A DNA stretch of 64,000 bases from Chiua virens (Eukaryota > Basidiomycota > Agaricomycetes > Boletales > Boletaceae): assembly GCA_019787685.1 (NCBI GenBank), contig JAHNUO010000004.1, forward strand, positions 2,170,001 through 2,234,000. Reading direction: 5' to 3'. Under the pieces are notes generated by a model. That model saw only the letters and a program-made list of their open reading frames with translations. It was not told the origin of the DNA and made no database searches. Below are positions 53,222 to 64,000 of this stretch, in pieces. Every line of letters starts with the position of its first letter. The first letter of the stretch is position 1. Made by a program: the position numbers and the translations under genes.

Positions 53222-54669
53222 ATGTCTAATTATTTGCCTTCGCCACCATCCTCACCATCTTCAAGTTCCACTTTCCTTAACAAGCCACAGTACACCTGCA
53301 GATGTACGTATTGTGCCCAACATCTGCTGTGGCGTCGTTGGACAGTAAAGGACAAAGACCTCAGGCGATGGTACACCTGGGTAGGTTGTCATGCTTGATT
53401 CATTCCTACTCTACTGACATAATGTAGTGTGACATGGGTGAACCTGTTACAATCACGTTTCACTCATATTTCATTTCGCCTTCCTACTCAACACTCTCAT
53501 CCACTATACAAGATACTCAATATCTATTACGGCATATATTGCCTCATGCCAAGGCTATACTCAGGACCTTATCCTATTGGCCAAACCTTTATGACTCACT
53601 ATGATTCATTATTAGACACATGTTATCTCACGATGTCATAACCCATGCACAACACACGTGTATTCACACATTATCTCTTATCTATGATTCCCTATGACTC
53701 ATATCTATTATTAAAGCAGTGCTTATCTCATAACATGCTTATACCGCATTGTTACAGCATTGTTTTCTCATGTCTTTATCTATGACTCACATACATGCAG
53801 ATACCTCATGTTATCTCACCTTATCTACCAATCAGGACACTCATACTTATCTATGTATTCATACTCCGATTGTAGCTCTGATTGTACTTTTAGTATATAA
53901 GACTTGAATGCAGCACCAAGGGAACTCTAACAAAGTTCACCTTTGGTTTTTCCCCATTGTCTCTCATAGACGGATCACCTCTGTAGTTCTCGCCTCACTC
54001 GTCAGACTCACTTGCACTCTAAAACCTTACACTGACCACTACAACCACTCACAAGTAACTCATAGTCTATGTTTGTTCTAGGTTGTTACAGAACCTGGTT
54101 GCGACTGGTTCTGGTGGGCATATGACGATCTGGGCAAGGGAGCTCCACAGACACCTCCACAGACATCCAGCCAGCATCAGATTCATGGTGCATCCGTCAA
54201 GCTCTCCCCAGCTGTGCAGCACAATTGCTTGTCCGAGTCCTCCACCCTGTGGCACCATGCACCCTCTGAGTCTGTTGACCTATCCAGACAGGTGAAGCCA
54301 CTGACACAAGCACGACACCGCAACTTCACTCGATCTTCCCCCACACCCAGCCTTGAACTTTCCTTTCACAAACATACATCCAATGGTCCCCAGATCTGGC
54401 CATTTGATTTCTATGTGGACGAGATGGACACTGGATTCAAGAAATGCCGCTTCGAGTCCAATAAGCGTCGACCTGTGCAGAAGGTGTTTCAAGATCACTT
54501 TTGGGTAAAGTTTGTCTGGTCAACCTTCTATGACCACCGTCACCACTGGAAGAACGTCAGCTCATTGGTGCGCAAGCGATACATCGAATATGGGCGCACA
54601 GAGCGTGGCCGCTGGTCAACATTTCTGCACCAGGAGATCAAAGGTGAGAGGCAATTGGGGCAGTTGTAG
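53222..54669 (+). pseudogene. GRF-zinc-finger-like mobile-element gene, exon 2 split by a solo LTR
   Basis: Exon 1 (53222-53380) encodes MSNYLPSPPSSPSSSSS and then YTCRCTYCAQHLLWRRW ... RRWYTW. An intron with GTAGGT donor (53381-53427) leads to exon 2, CDMGEP, where the LTR 53445-54090 is inserted. With the LTR and one gaacc removed the frame continues GCDWFWWAYDD. The pattern CxC...RWYTWC.....CDWFWW resembles GRF zinc fingers, which bind nucleic acid and occur in repair and transposon proteins; this is a resemblance only. Farther on, WPFDFYVDEMDTGFKK ... VQKVFQDHF ... STFYDHRHHW is the same kind of domain as in the gene ending at 52656. The last frame ends at 54669. The insertion lies in coding sequence, so the gene is disrupted. 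Confidence 0.6.
53445..54090 (+). mobile_element. Solo LTR, 646 bp, plus orientation, target duplication GAACC
   Basis: Begins TGTTACAATCACG and ends TAGGTTGTTACA. gaacc is present at 53440-53444 and 54091-54095. It contains a likely TATA (agtatataagac, about 53892-53903). Near-identical to the solo LTR at 50341-50984 in opposite orientation, so both come from the same retroelement family and are young. Confidence 0.9.
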
Positions 54670-54864
54670 GCACTCCCTCTTCTTCTTATCTCATTTGTAA
54701 CGCATTTGTTCATTATCATTCATGTCAATACACTCAATTTGTTGTACCTCTTTGATTGTGTTATATACTAGGCCTGTCTTTGTCAATCCATCCATCGGAT
54801 CATGAGGCCAACAAGTATTCTATTGAGAGGACACGGAGTGAACAAAACACAAGAACTACACACG

Positions 54865-57031
54865 TCAATTACCAGGGCGAGCGCCCTGTGCGTCTAGCTT
54901 GGCCCTGGTAATGCGATTGCGGCACAAGATCATCTGATCTAAAAAAAAATCATACTTATCAATGACCATCTCCCGGCATATGGCATGATAGCCGCCAATC
55001 CAGATGTTTGTCTGCTCAGCAATCGACAAGTTGAAAAACCAGCCCTGGCCATCTTCACTGATCAGCTCCGAGAATGTGGCAGGATTGCACTTTTCTTGAC
55101 AAAATGTATGCGATTCTTTGTGCTTGGATTTGAAATGGAAGACGTTGATGCTGAGGCCAATGTTGTCGAAGTACGGGTCCAACTTCACATGCTGGGCAAG
55201 GGAGCAATTATTGTTGAAGAAAACATGGTCTGGCCTGATTGCCTCCATGTGGAAGGTACACTTGATAAATTCCTTGGAATGAGAAAGAGGATTAGCTTTG
55301 GTGGGTGAGATTGCAAGACATGACACTTTACTGTGATGCTGGCAACACCTTCTGTGCCAAACATTGTGTCTCAGCCAAGTATCATACCACATGGTGCTAC
55401 AGCGAGTTGCTCATTGTGTGTTCATGAACGAGTCAGCTTGGCTTGCAATTTCTTGTGTGTTGGGGCAGGTGGGGTGGATGTAGGTGGATCAGCGTCCGTG
55501 ACATGACCATCTGGATCAATGGCGAACACCTCCTCATTGTCGACCACAGTGAGTTGAGACAGCACACAAGTGTTCTTGGACTGACTGGTTGGGTGGGCAT
55601 CACGGGCACGTTGAAGGCAATCACGGAGCTGGAAGCAAGACTGGCCTCTCTCCTGGTGATGAGATTCAACATGTTGATGTATTGGGTCTGTGCACATCAG
55701 GCGACCAGACACCACCTGCTCACCACAACCAACAATCACACAGATTCCTTCCAGATTGGCATGGACCAGACAGAAATGGTCTCAGGTATTACTGAGTGGC
55801 ACCTGGCAGTTGTGTGATCCGCAGCATGGGTGACCAATACAAACGCTGTCTGTCACTACAACCAAACATTTATGATGAACTACAGCAATTGGTTAGCAAG
55901 GTAGTAGGGCAGTTCAATAGTAACATGTGCTTACCTCTGCCATCGGGACCGTAAAACCAATGCGTGCACTTGTCGCAGAAGTGAGTGAGCTCTGATTGCC
56001 CCTCAATGCACATGTGCTGGTTTTGTGCCTGAACGAGCTCACTGAAACAGTCCTTCTGGTCTCCAGAGTGTGTGACGACCAGGTATTCTTGCTGCTCCAT
56101 TGCATCTTCGAGTAGACAGTAGAGGAGGAACACCGACCACACATGTTCGGTTGAAAGTGAGAATCCAAAGGCCCAACCTGGTGGGGGCTTGTTGGATTTG
56201 GCCATCAACGTGTTATAGAAATTAGCACAGGCTGTAGCAGAAGTCCTTTGATACATCAAATTAGTAAATGAATGCAAATGGAAAGAAACCATGTGTACCA
56301 GTGGTCCATCAATGCCAACCACATCTCAATTACTTGGCACTCCACAAACTGATGCTCACTGATCTGGACGATGTCGGGGATGCCACCATAGTAAGTACGC
56401 TCGCCCTTGAAGACCTTGAAGTTGTGGTGATAGTTGATTTCGCATGCTAGCAAATCATCAATCCTTGTATATGCAGACAATGATTCATACATACCTTCGC
56501 AGGACAGATGAACCGAGTAGACAGGAAGTGGACCGTCAGCTTGCCATTGCTGTGCATGCATCATGCACATACCTTTGAGTGTGCGAGGACAGGACAGCGT
56601 CAAACAGTACTGGCTGGGTGGATAGAGGGTTCGTGCAGCTGCAAAAGAAGGTATCAGTATTAATAATCCTGCGTGCGAAAAAAAGGTATGGTCATACTAA
56701 AGCCATGCGAGACACCGTGTTGATGGAAAGCAGAGAGCGGCACATTAAGGAGAGACGTAATCAAATCATCGTGCCATGCTAAATGCCTGAATGTTGACCA
56801 AGAGTCAACAATGGTATCCATGGGAAGCCCACATGCATGGGAGAGGAAGAACTGGACAGATTGTGGAAGAATGTCAGGTATTGCTGAAGGCGATTGATCA
56901 GACGGTTGAATGACAAGGATGTCGTTCTTGATGGCAGCGATGATTGCAAGGAACAATAGAAAAGAGTGGAAAGGGATCGATTGTATTGAAGGATTGGCTG
57001 TAACCATGGCTGAAAATGTTGCTAAGTCCAT
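54865..57031 (-). pseudogene. KDZ-transposon-associated CxC5/CxC6 protein, three in-frame TGA
   Basis: Minus-strand multi-exon gene of the type found in KDZ (Kyakuja/Dileera/Zisupton) DNA transposons of Agaricomycetes. The start (57031) gives MDLATFSAMVTANPSIQSIP, FHSFLLFLAII and QPSDQSPSAIPDILPQSVQF, the CxC5-like N-terminus. Then come TLSCPRTLKGMCMMHAQQW, EMWLALMDHW, WAFGFSLSTEHVWSVFLLYC and DKCTHWFYGPDGRG. A CxC6-like block follows: PCCGSHNCQVPL, HFCLVHANLEGICVIVGC, GRLMCTDPIHQ. The C-terminal part has RPDHVFFNNNCSLAQHVK, INVFHFKSKHKE, FNLSIAEQTNIWIGGYHAIC and stop at 54865. In the 55371-55784 stretch a single frame is broken by three TGA codons (55782-55784, 55422-55424, 55371-55373), each at a place where the family has Arg. 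That fits CGA to TGA changes. I infer an inactive copy. Naming rests on recalled family resemblance. Confidence 0.65.
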
Positions 57032-57508
57032 GATAATTGGTACAGTGGCACAGCAAAATGGCAGGGAGGCGGGGCGTGACAGGCAGGGCATGACTACTGC
57101 ACTCAGGAAGGGTTGAATCTCCGCCCAAACTTGTTTGAGTCATGTGTGGGCTTTTTGGCACGTGAGGCATGCTGTTTGGAGCGAAACTGTTTTGGAGACT
57201 TGGAGGTTTGGAAAGGCCAATTCCGTGACTCTTTGATCGTTCCGATACCGCCCGAAACGCGACCTAGCCAATGATTCGAAGGCTAGTGGCCGTTCTACCG
57301 GCATGATGGACCCAACAAGGCCCCAGGAAATCGGTACAGAATTTCTCGCGCTGAAGTCCCAGAAATACATCTCAGTGGTGTCAACACGTGGTAAAAAGTC
57401 AGTTTACATTCGTTCTCCGCCTTCTCAGATAAATATCCGAGAACGTACTAGTAACGGTATAGTAAGAGTCTATCTTTCATTCAGCTGTTCCCTCTTTGCT
57501 CCCACAAT
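57032..57508. other. Intergenic, KDZ gene to GMC copy 8
   Basis: About 480 bp with no recognised gene. The sequence tctcagataaatatccgag near 57425 could be the TATA region of GMC copy 8. Confidence 0.4.
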
Positions 57509-60216
57509 ATGTCCTCGACATTTGATATTATCTTCGCTGGGGGTAGTTTTACCAATGCTACTTTCTTGCATCTACATTACTCATCTAATCTTAGGCGGGA
57601 CCACTGCTTGTGTGGTCGCAGGTCGATTAATTGCCGCCGACCCAAACCTCAGGATCCTTATCATCGAGAGTGGTCAGCACTCGCGCGATGTCCCTATCCA
57701 TACCCAGCCTTGCAGGTTCGTCGAGCATTTCAAGCCGAACACCACCACTCTCTCCTTCCATGCAGGGAAAGCAAGCGCGGATCTCAACGGGCGCACTCCT
57801 TTCATCGGATGTGGCAAAAGCGTTGGTGGAGGTTCCGCCGTGAATTGTAAGTGAAAAGTCTTATATTACGCATTCCCGTGTTCTTATCTGGGGTTGCGGA
57901 AACAGTCATGTTGTATGTGAGAGGGGCCGCATCGGACTATGATGACTGGGCTGCTTTTGGAAACAAGGGCTGGAGCTTTAACGAGGTATTGCCTCTATTC
58001 AAAAAGGTAAAATGGTCATACCATGTCATACCTCTCCTGGATCCTTCGTGATTGGTAATTGAATTGTGTAGCTCGAAACGTTCCCATTTATGACAGACAG
58101 ACTAACGCATGGTCACTCCGGACCGATCGCGATATCTCCAGGCGGAATTAACCTTGGTATCGGAAAGCAGTTCTTAGAGGTGGCAAAAACATATGATCCG
58201 GACCGTCCATATGTTGATGATAGCAACGATTTCAAGACTCCCAATGCCTACAGCGTGAGTGGTCCGGTTGAGTTGACATACAGACTTACTTACTTAGGGC
58301 ATATTTTTTACCAGCCAGCTTACTCGTAAGCATTCAGCCCGAATACGACAAAATTCGTTAGGTTTATCTTTTGCTGGACAAAGCTATATCGATCCCGTCA
58401 CCGGAAAGCGCTGTGACGCCGCTTCTCGATACCTATATCCACATTCACACAACCAGAACTTGAACTTCATGGTTGGGAAGCGTGTTAAACGCGTCATCAT
58501 CGAGTAAGGTATCCCGAAAACATGCGTATGGATTGATTGATGTCAGTAATAGGAATGGACGTGCGGTCGGCGTTGAGTATATTCCAGACACAATGTCATC
58601 TGGTGAAAGTAAAGAGCCGATAATCGTAAAGGCCACAAGAATGGTTGTTGTATCTGCTGGAGCGTTTGGTTCCCCATCCATTTTAGAACGATCTGGGATT
58701 GGTGCTCCGTCCATCCTAAAAAAGAACAACGTTGAAGTCCTGGTTGATTTACCTGGTGTCGGAGAACGCTATCAAGGTACGCATGGTCCGTACGGCAGAT
58801 ATCGCGCTTTGAAAAGAGACGGACGATTTCACAGACCATTTTGGTTATAGTGCTGTATTCCACGTTACGGACGAGACTGAAACCATGGACGATGTTTGGA
58901 GTGATCCGGAAGCAATATTTGGTAAGGGGGTCATTCAACTCAGTCTACAAACTGCCATGTATCAATACCATTGATAGCACGATCAAGTGAATGGGAAAGA
59001 AACGGCAGAGGGAAGATTGCTCACAAGTAAGCAAGCCACCATCCTGTTGCTACTTCAGCGTGCTAAAGAATTTAATCCCAGCGGGATCGAAGCGATAATG
59101 AAATTGCGGCCCACCACAAAAGAGCTTGCATCTACTTGCCCAGCGTTACAACTGAGATGGGAGACATTCTTTCGGAATCGTCCTGACAAACCTATGGCCA
59201 TGATCATGCCATTTTCTGGGTGTGTCACCAGTTATATCTCGAGCTCATCGCTCATCGCTCAGTTATTGAATCAGCTTCCCATTTATGCCAATCGGTCAAA
59301 AAGTCATGTCTATCACCTACTACATTGTAAGATGGCATAAAAGTTGCCCGTTTCTCCTTCTCACGTTGGTATTTAAGCTGTACCCAGAGTCGACTGGTAG
59401 TGTTCATATTACATCTGGAAATGATGCGCATGCTCCTCTGGATTTTGACCCAAATCTTTTCTCCAAGTACGCTATATTTCCTTTGTAGCATTCCGTTGTA
59501 CTGATGAAATCGATTACTAGACCAGGCGATGTTGCACAGGTCACTCTAATGTACAAAATCTCACGCGAACTCGCCAGACGCATGCCTGCATATAGGGGTG
59601 AGGTCGCTGCATATCATCCTCGATTTCCCGCGGGCAGCCCTGCCGCCTGTAGAGAACTGGATGATCCTGTGCCAATAGAGGAGCCAGATATTTTGTACTC
59701 TGCAACGGACGATGAGGCTATTGTGCAATTCCTTCGTGAGGGGGGTGAGTCAGTTTATGTGGTTTCCTTTTATCCTGAATCAAGCCCTTTTGTGCAATTG
59801 TCAGTGTCCACGACTGGGCACTCGGTCAGTTTCCCAGCGATTCTTTCTTGTGAAATGCTGATGAACTCGTTGAGCCAGCTTGGGACATGTTCCATGAAAC
59901 CTCGTGATCAAGGAGGGGTGGTCGATGCACGCCAGAACGTTTACGGCGTAGATGGCCTCAAGGTCGCGGGTACGTCATGCACGCTCGTTGTTGACACGCG
60001 TTAAACTGCCCCGTTTGATGGTGGCCCACCTCTAGACTTGTCCATCTGTCCAAGTAACGTAGGAAACGTACGTTGCACTCCTTTTCCGATAAATTCAGAT
60101 CAGTGACGTTGACTTTTTGTGTTGGCTAGAACACATACTCCACTGCATTGATGATCGGGGAGAAGGCGGCAATCATCATTGCAGAGGATCTCGGTTTAAC
60201 ATTACGTGATCGATAA
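57509..60216 (+). CDS. Alcohol-oxidase-type GMC oxidoreductase, array copy 8
   Basis: Intact by splicing. MSSTFDIIFAGG/GGTTACVVAGRLIAADP, signature 1 VGGGSAVN, LYVRGAASDYDDW, micro-exon 58315-58325, IDPVTGKRCDAASRYLYP, signature 2 [126 protein letters not shown] and NTYSTALMIGEKAAIIIAEDLG. Oddity: the Trp of the WHS motif is Gly (STTGHS), although the His itself remains. Its intron at the HNGIE position uses the usual GTAAGC donor, unlike the other copies. Separated from copy 7 by the mobile-element block. Confidence 0.85.
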
Positions 60217-61784
60217 TAAAACTCCAAGTTCCCCGCTACAACGTGTGTCACCGTCACCGCCGCCAGCGACTCGGTGTAGGTATGTACTACGTGGGTGCGA
60301 CCGTGACGTCCAACTGACAACATCTATTCAATTCTTTGCACGTAAAAACTCAAAGGAGTTGTGGTAAAGCCCCTATGGGCCCGGGGTGGTTACGAAGAGA
60401 ACCCCTGTGTAAATGTAGCCTGTCAGCCGGTATTAAATAAAAATGGGGCGACACCGCTCGTTCGCCGGAAGCCGTGACCCCCGTAATTGAATCGCGTGAC
60501 CTCATGCTGAATTCCTTACCACATCTGGTTTGTATCGACACTGGATCTTTGTATTGCGGAAACTGCATGATACAGTCGACTCCCACATAAGGAATAGGGG
60601 GTAAAAGCGATACTCCCTTCTAATGTATACCTTTTTACATTTCCCGACTTGGAATGCGGGAGTTCCATCCTATAACAAATACTCTCCCATATCGCATACC
60701 CGATAGCATTTTCTCGTATGCAAAACCGATACAACATCCGAAATATAACCAAATTAGGTAGTATATTATATAAATTTTTGCTAGCAAGCATGGGAGTGCA
60801 ACGACAACCAAGGCAGGAGTGACCTAAACCTCACTGTCGCCGAGCCTGAGTCTGCCGAGACTATTCTCAACAAAGCGCTGGATAGCTTGGAGGTGACCGG
60901 TGTCCTTCAACATGCAAATCGGGTGAGCATTCCCGAATTCCTCGACTCAGACGAGGAGAAACACAACATTTTGTAGGCAACAGCCTACAGACAAAGACAT
61001 TTGGCAGTCTGTCTTGGAGGCACGCGCTGTGTAGGCAATGAGCGAGGATACTCTTCGCTTCCGTCTGTGAGCCGTCACCCGTGGAGTCCCTCCTCTCAAT
61101 CTTGTGCGCATTCTGTCATGTTATCCATCACTGGCCATGCTTCCATTCAACGAAGCCAAACCATCCGATCAAAATTACCACATTCGCACCGGACGGTCTG
61201 TAGCTCCAAGTTGGTGCGGCGATTCGGGGATTTGGTACACCCGTGGCGAGGAGCGCTGCAAGAGGCTTCGGTCAATTGATCAGGTCCAAGGGGTCCAAAT
61301 AACGAGATGATACCCACGTAGTAAGTATTACATAGTGACTGATCGCTGGCAGTAATCCTGATCGATTCCTGATATGATACTCTGTGTTGCATGAAGTCAT
61401 ATTAAGACGACAACGTAGTGGCATCAATCTAATTGACGAGTCGGAGCAGTGCGGCGACGCCGCTGGTTTCCTTTTTCAGTCAGGGCACATATGATCATTT
61501 CCGAGAAGTCGAGTCAGGCCTAACCTGCGCCCTAGTAGTATGCCGACCCCAACTTACTTGTCTGAATTACGTCGTCCTCGTTCTATATCCACTGTGGTCA
61601 TAGAATGACAGCCACCCTAACTCGGCTTAATGGAACCCGACGCCACTGGCACGTAACAGTAGAGCAGGTTACATACGATTATTTTCATATCGATCCGTGT
61701 TATAAATTCTAAGTGAAGCAGTCCCACAAGCACCCCAGTTGAGTACTGAGCGTTAACCCTCTCTCCGGCTTCACTACTCACACA
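60217..61784. other. Intergenic between GMC copies 8 and 9
   Basis: Mostly without recognised genes. It includes the short transposase-like fragment listed separately. A TATA-like ttataaat lies at about 61700, roughly 85 bp before the ATG of copy 9. Confidence 0.4.
60821..60976 (+). pseudogene. Possible C-terminal fragment of a DDE transposase
   Basis: An isolated frame reads LNKALDSLEVTGVLQHANRV then IPEFLDSDEEKHNIL and stop. The pattern N.ALD.L..TG.LQ..NR followed by a Leu/Pro and acidic tail resembles C-termini of fungal pogo/Tigger-type transposases. No DDE catalytic part is near. Weak assignment. Confidence 0.3.
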
Positions 61785-64000
61785 ATGTCCGAGCCTGAGT
61801 ACGATATCATTTTCGCCGGAGGCAAGTTTGGTTTTGACCTGTTGCAAAATCACTCATTCATGATTACTGTGGCAGGTGGAACAGCAGCATGTGTCGCTGC
61901 AGGTCGACTAGCTGCGGCTGCCCCAACTCTCAAGATCCTCGTCGTCGAGAGAGGTCAGCACTCGCGTAATCTCCCCATCCATGTGCAACCCTGCCGGTTT
62001 GTCGAGAATCTAGCGCAAGGTAGCACCACTGTCACCAGGCATCAAGCGAAGAAAACTGAATACCTCGATACTGCCACCGTGGTTCCGAGCGGTCGATGCA
62101 TTGGCGGTGGTTCTGCTGTCAATTGTAAGTCGCCTTATTTCATTTGGCCTGACCTATCCATGGGTCTCCACATTGTACATTAGTCATGGTATATGTGCGA
62201 GGCGCTCAGTCGGATTACGACGACTGGGAAGCACTTGGAAACAAAGGGTGGGGTTATGAAGACGTTCTTCCATTATTCCAGAAGGTAGAACTTTCATGAT
62301 TCGACAGTACAGCGGTCTGATCCTTTGAATGGTGTAGTTTGAAAACTTCACCCCAATACCGGACCTACCAACACACGGATACAATGGGCCTGTCCAGATC
62401 TCTCGCGGCGGAACTGGCTGCGAAGTCGGGAAATCGCTCTTGGTCATAGCAAAGAAATATAATCCCAGTCGTCCAGTTGTCCCAGATTGCAACGATTTCA
62501 AGACTTCAGATGCTTATTGCGTGCGTGTTTTGGTTCTCATCTACTAGTAGGCTTGCTTATTGTTCTTCTACTAGACGTATTACAAGTAAGTGTTCCGTTC
62601 TACAAAGAAAAAGAATTCATTTGAACGAATCATACTTTTCCAAAGATATATCAACGCAGACGACGGAAAGCGTTCAGATGCTGCCTCCCGGTACCTATAC
62701 CCACACTACAGCAACGACAATACGAGTTTGAAAATCCTTGTCGGGAAGCATGTCGAACGTGTCATCTTTGAGTAAGCCAGCAGGTGTATGTACCGACCAA
62801 CTCTGACTAACATTGTATCAGGAACGAGTGTGCGATCGGGATCGAGTATACAGAAGAAGGAACTAGTGGTACGCCAGTCATAGTAGCCAAGGCCAAGAAA
62901 CTAGTCGTTCTTTCTGCCGGGGCTTTTGGTTCTCCAGCTATCTTGGAACGATCGGGGATTGGTGCGGAATCAATCCTTGAGGCCAACAATGTGTCTCTTA
63001 TTGTCGACTTGCCTGGTGTCGGAGAGGAATATCACGGTATACTTATCCCCGCTTAACAGAAGCCAGCTGACCCAGCCCGGTTAACGCTCATTTGCAGACC
63101 ATCCCAGTGCTATTCTGGTCAACTACGCCGCAGATGATACTGAGACCCTGGATGATGTTTGGAGAAAGCCAGAAGAGGCTATTGATCGTGGGTTATTTAC
63201 TCTGTCCAGTAGAGCAGACACGAGTAGGTGTGGTGTTAACGCTATCAACAGAGTACGAGCATACATGGGAAACGACAGGGAAAGGAAAGATTGCCGCCAA
63301 GTCCGCTGTTGTTTTCATTTGGTCTATGATTTGCTGAATACCTGCATTTCTAGTGGGATTGACGCCATCGTGAAATGGCGCCCAACAGAAGAAGATTTGA
63401 AGGTTTTGGGTCCTGACTTCGAGCCCTACTGGGGTTCGTTTTACAAGGAGAAGACTGACAAGGCCATCGGCATGCTTGCATCGGTGGCAGGGTACGTCTT
63501 GACGGTGTTTTAGGTTCATAGGCTGACCCTCTTCCAACAGCTTGCCAAGAGCCGGCGCCATGGAGACTACCAAAAAATTCATAACCATGGCCTACAATAC
63601 CGTGAGGGAGTAGTAATCTCCACTCAGCTCGCTCTTACACTATTTTTCAAGCTATACCCAGAAGGGGTTGGGAGTGTCCACATCAAGCCTGGCGAGACTG
63701 CGGAGGATCGTCTGGACTTTGACCCTGGCTTCTTGTCCAAGTATGCTATCTATTGACGTCCCCCACTTTTACTAACAAGGTTTTTTTGCAGAAAAAGTGA
63801 CGTCGCGCTGTTAACCTGGATGTATAAAAAATCACGCGAACTTGGCCGACGCCTGCCCTTCTACAAGGGGGAGGTGCTCGATTATCATCCGAATTTCCCC
63901 TCTGGAAGTGCTGCGTCCGCCAAAGAAACAGACGAGCCAGTGGATGCCGATGCACCCGATATCGAGTACACCAAGGAGGACGATGACGCTATTATTGCAT
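61785..64000 (+). CDS. Alcohol-oxidase-type GMC oxidoreductase, array copy 9 (partial, runs off window)
   Basis: Begins MSEPEYDIIFAGG, intron, GGTAACVAAGRLAAAAP (the Thr of GGTTAC is Ala), then CIGGGSAVN, VYVRGAQSDYDDW, micro-exon 62575-62585, a divergent YINADDGKRSDAASRYLYP, signature 2 GAFGSPAILERSGIG, LPGVGEEYH and ILVNYAADDTETLDDVW. The middle exons lengthen the loop after DDVW. Then come GTGKIAAK-type sequence, SGIDAIVKWRPTEEDL, YKEKTDKAIGML, SVHIKPGETAEDRLDFDPG, SDVALLTWMYKKSRELGRRL and PFYKGEVLDYHPNFPSG, reaching the window end before the WHS exon. It is the most divergent member and closer to the classic alcohol oxidase pattern (GIDA, GEV.. HP). No disruption seen in the part present. 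Confidence 0.8.

Noticed and set aside
52748..53222. Overlapping frames on both strands over the short tandem repeat
   Set aside because: Open frames arise from the repeat itself; no conserved motif or splice support.
50341..54090. Long-TIR DNA transposon
   Set aside because: Each repeat has its own 5-bp target duplication and LTR-type ends, so they are two solo LTRs.

Overview
This window is nuclear DNA of a filamentous basidiomycete, most likely an Agaricomycete. Genes are cut by many short (about 45-65 bp) GT-AG introns. The gene content also fits: a DUF6535 protein, a HET-domain protein, methanol/alcohol-oxidase-type GMC flavoenzymes and a CxC5/CxC6 protein of KDZ transposons. I cannot name the genus from sequence alone.

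Left part (1-20 kb), single-copy genes: a SAGA-type deubiquitinase of the Ubp8/USP22 family (2403-4804), an acidic small protein of unknown role (5121-6004, minus), a decayed helical-repeat gene (about 6.36-7.6 kb), an SPFH/band-7 protein with one apparent frameshift (8253-10659, minus), a HET-domain protein (13339-14961, minus) and a DUF6535 membrane protein (16520-19834). A 389-bp TA-flanked MITE lies at 20282-20670.

Right part (21.2-64 kb) is a tandem array of nine alcohol-oxidase-type GMC genes, eight on plus and one on minus (43293-46005), plus a relic of a tenth last exon. All nine share one exon-intron plan, including an 11-nt micro-exon and a conserved intron whose donor is usually GTC rather than GTA/GTG. 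Several have TATA tracts 70-100 bp before the ATG. Copies 3 and 4 share a 160-nt identical tract, a sign of gene conversion. Copies 5 and 7 each carry two single-base insertions that break the frame. The ninth copy runs off the window.

The array is split by about 11 kb of mobile DNA (46.2-57.1 kb). It holds a giant palindrome with 1.39-kb arms and a 66-bp centre, three solo LTRs each with its own 5-bp target duplication (one inside a palindrome arm, one in a presumed intron, one splitting an exon), two plus-strand genes that share a C-terminal domain, and a minus-strand KDZ-associated gene inactivated by three in-frame CGA-to-TGA changes. The two similar solo LTRs in opposite orientation look like long terminal inverted repeats of one transposon, but their different target duplications show they are separate insertions.

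Functionally, the array suggests expanded oxidation of small alcohols such as methanol from lignin demethylation, yielding hydrogen peroxide. That is inference from the family. Gene models were spliced by eye from conserved protein sequence and splice signals and need transcript support.
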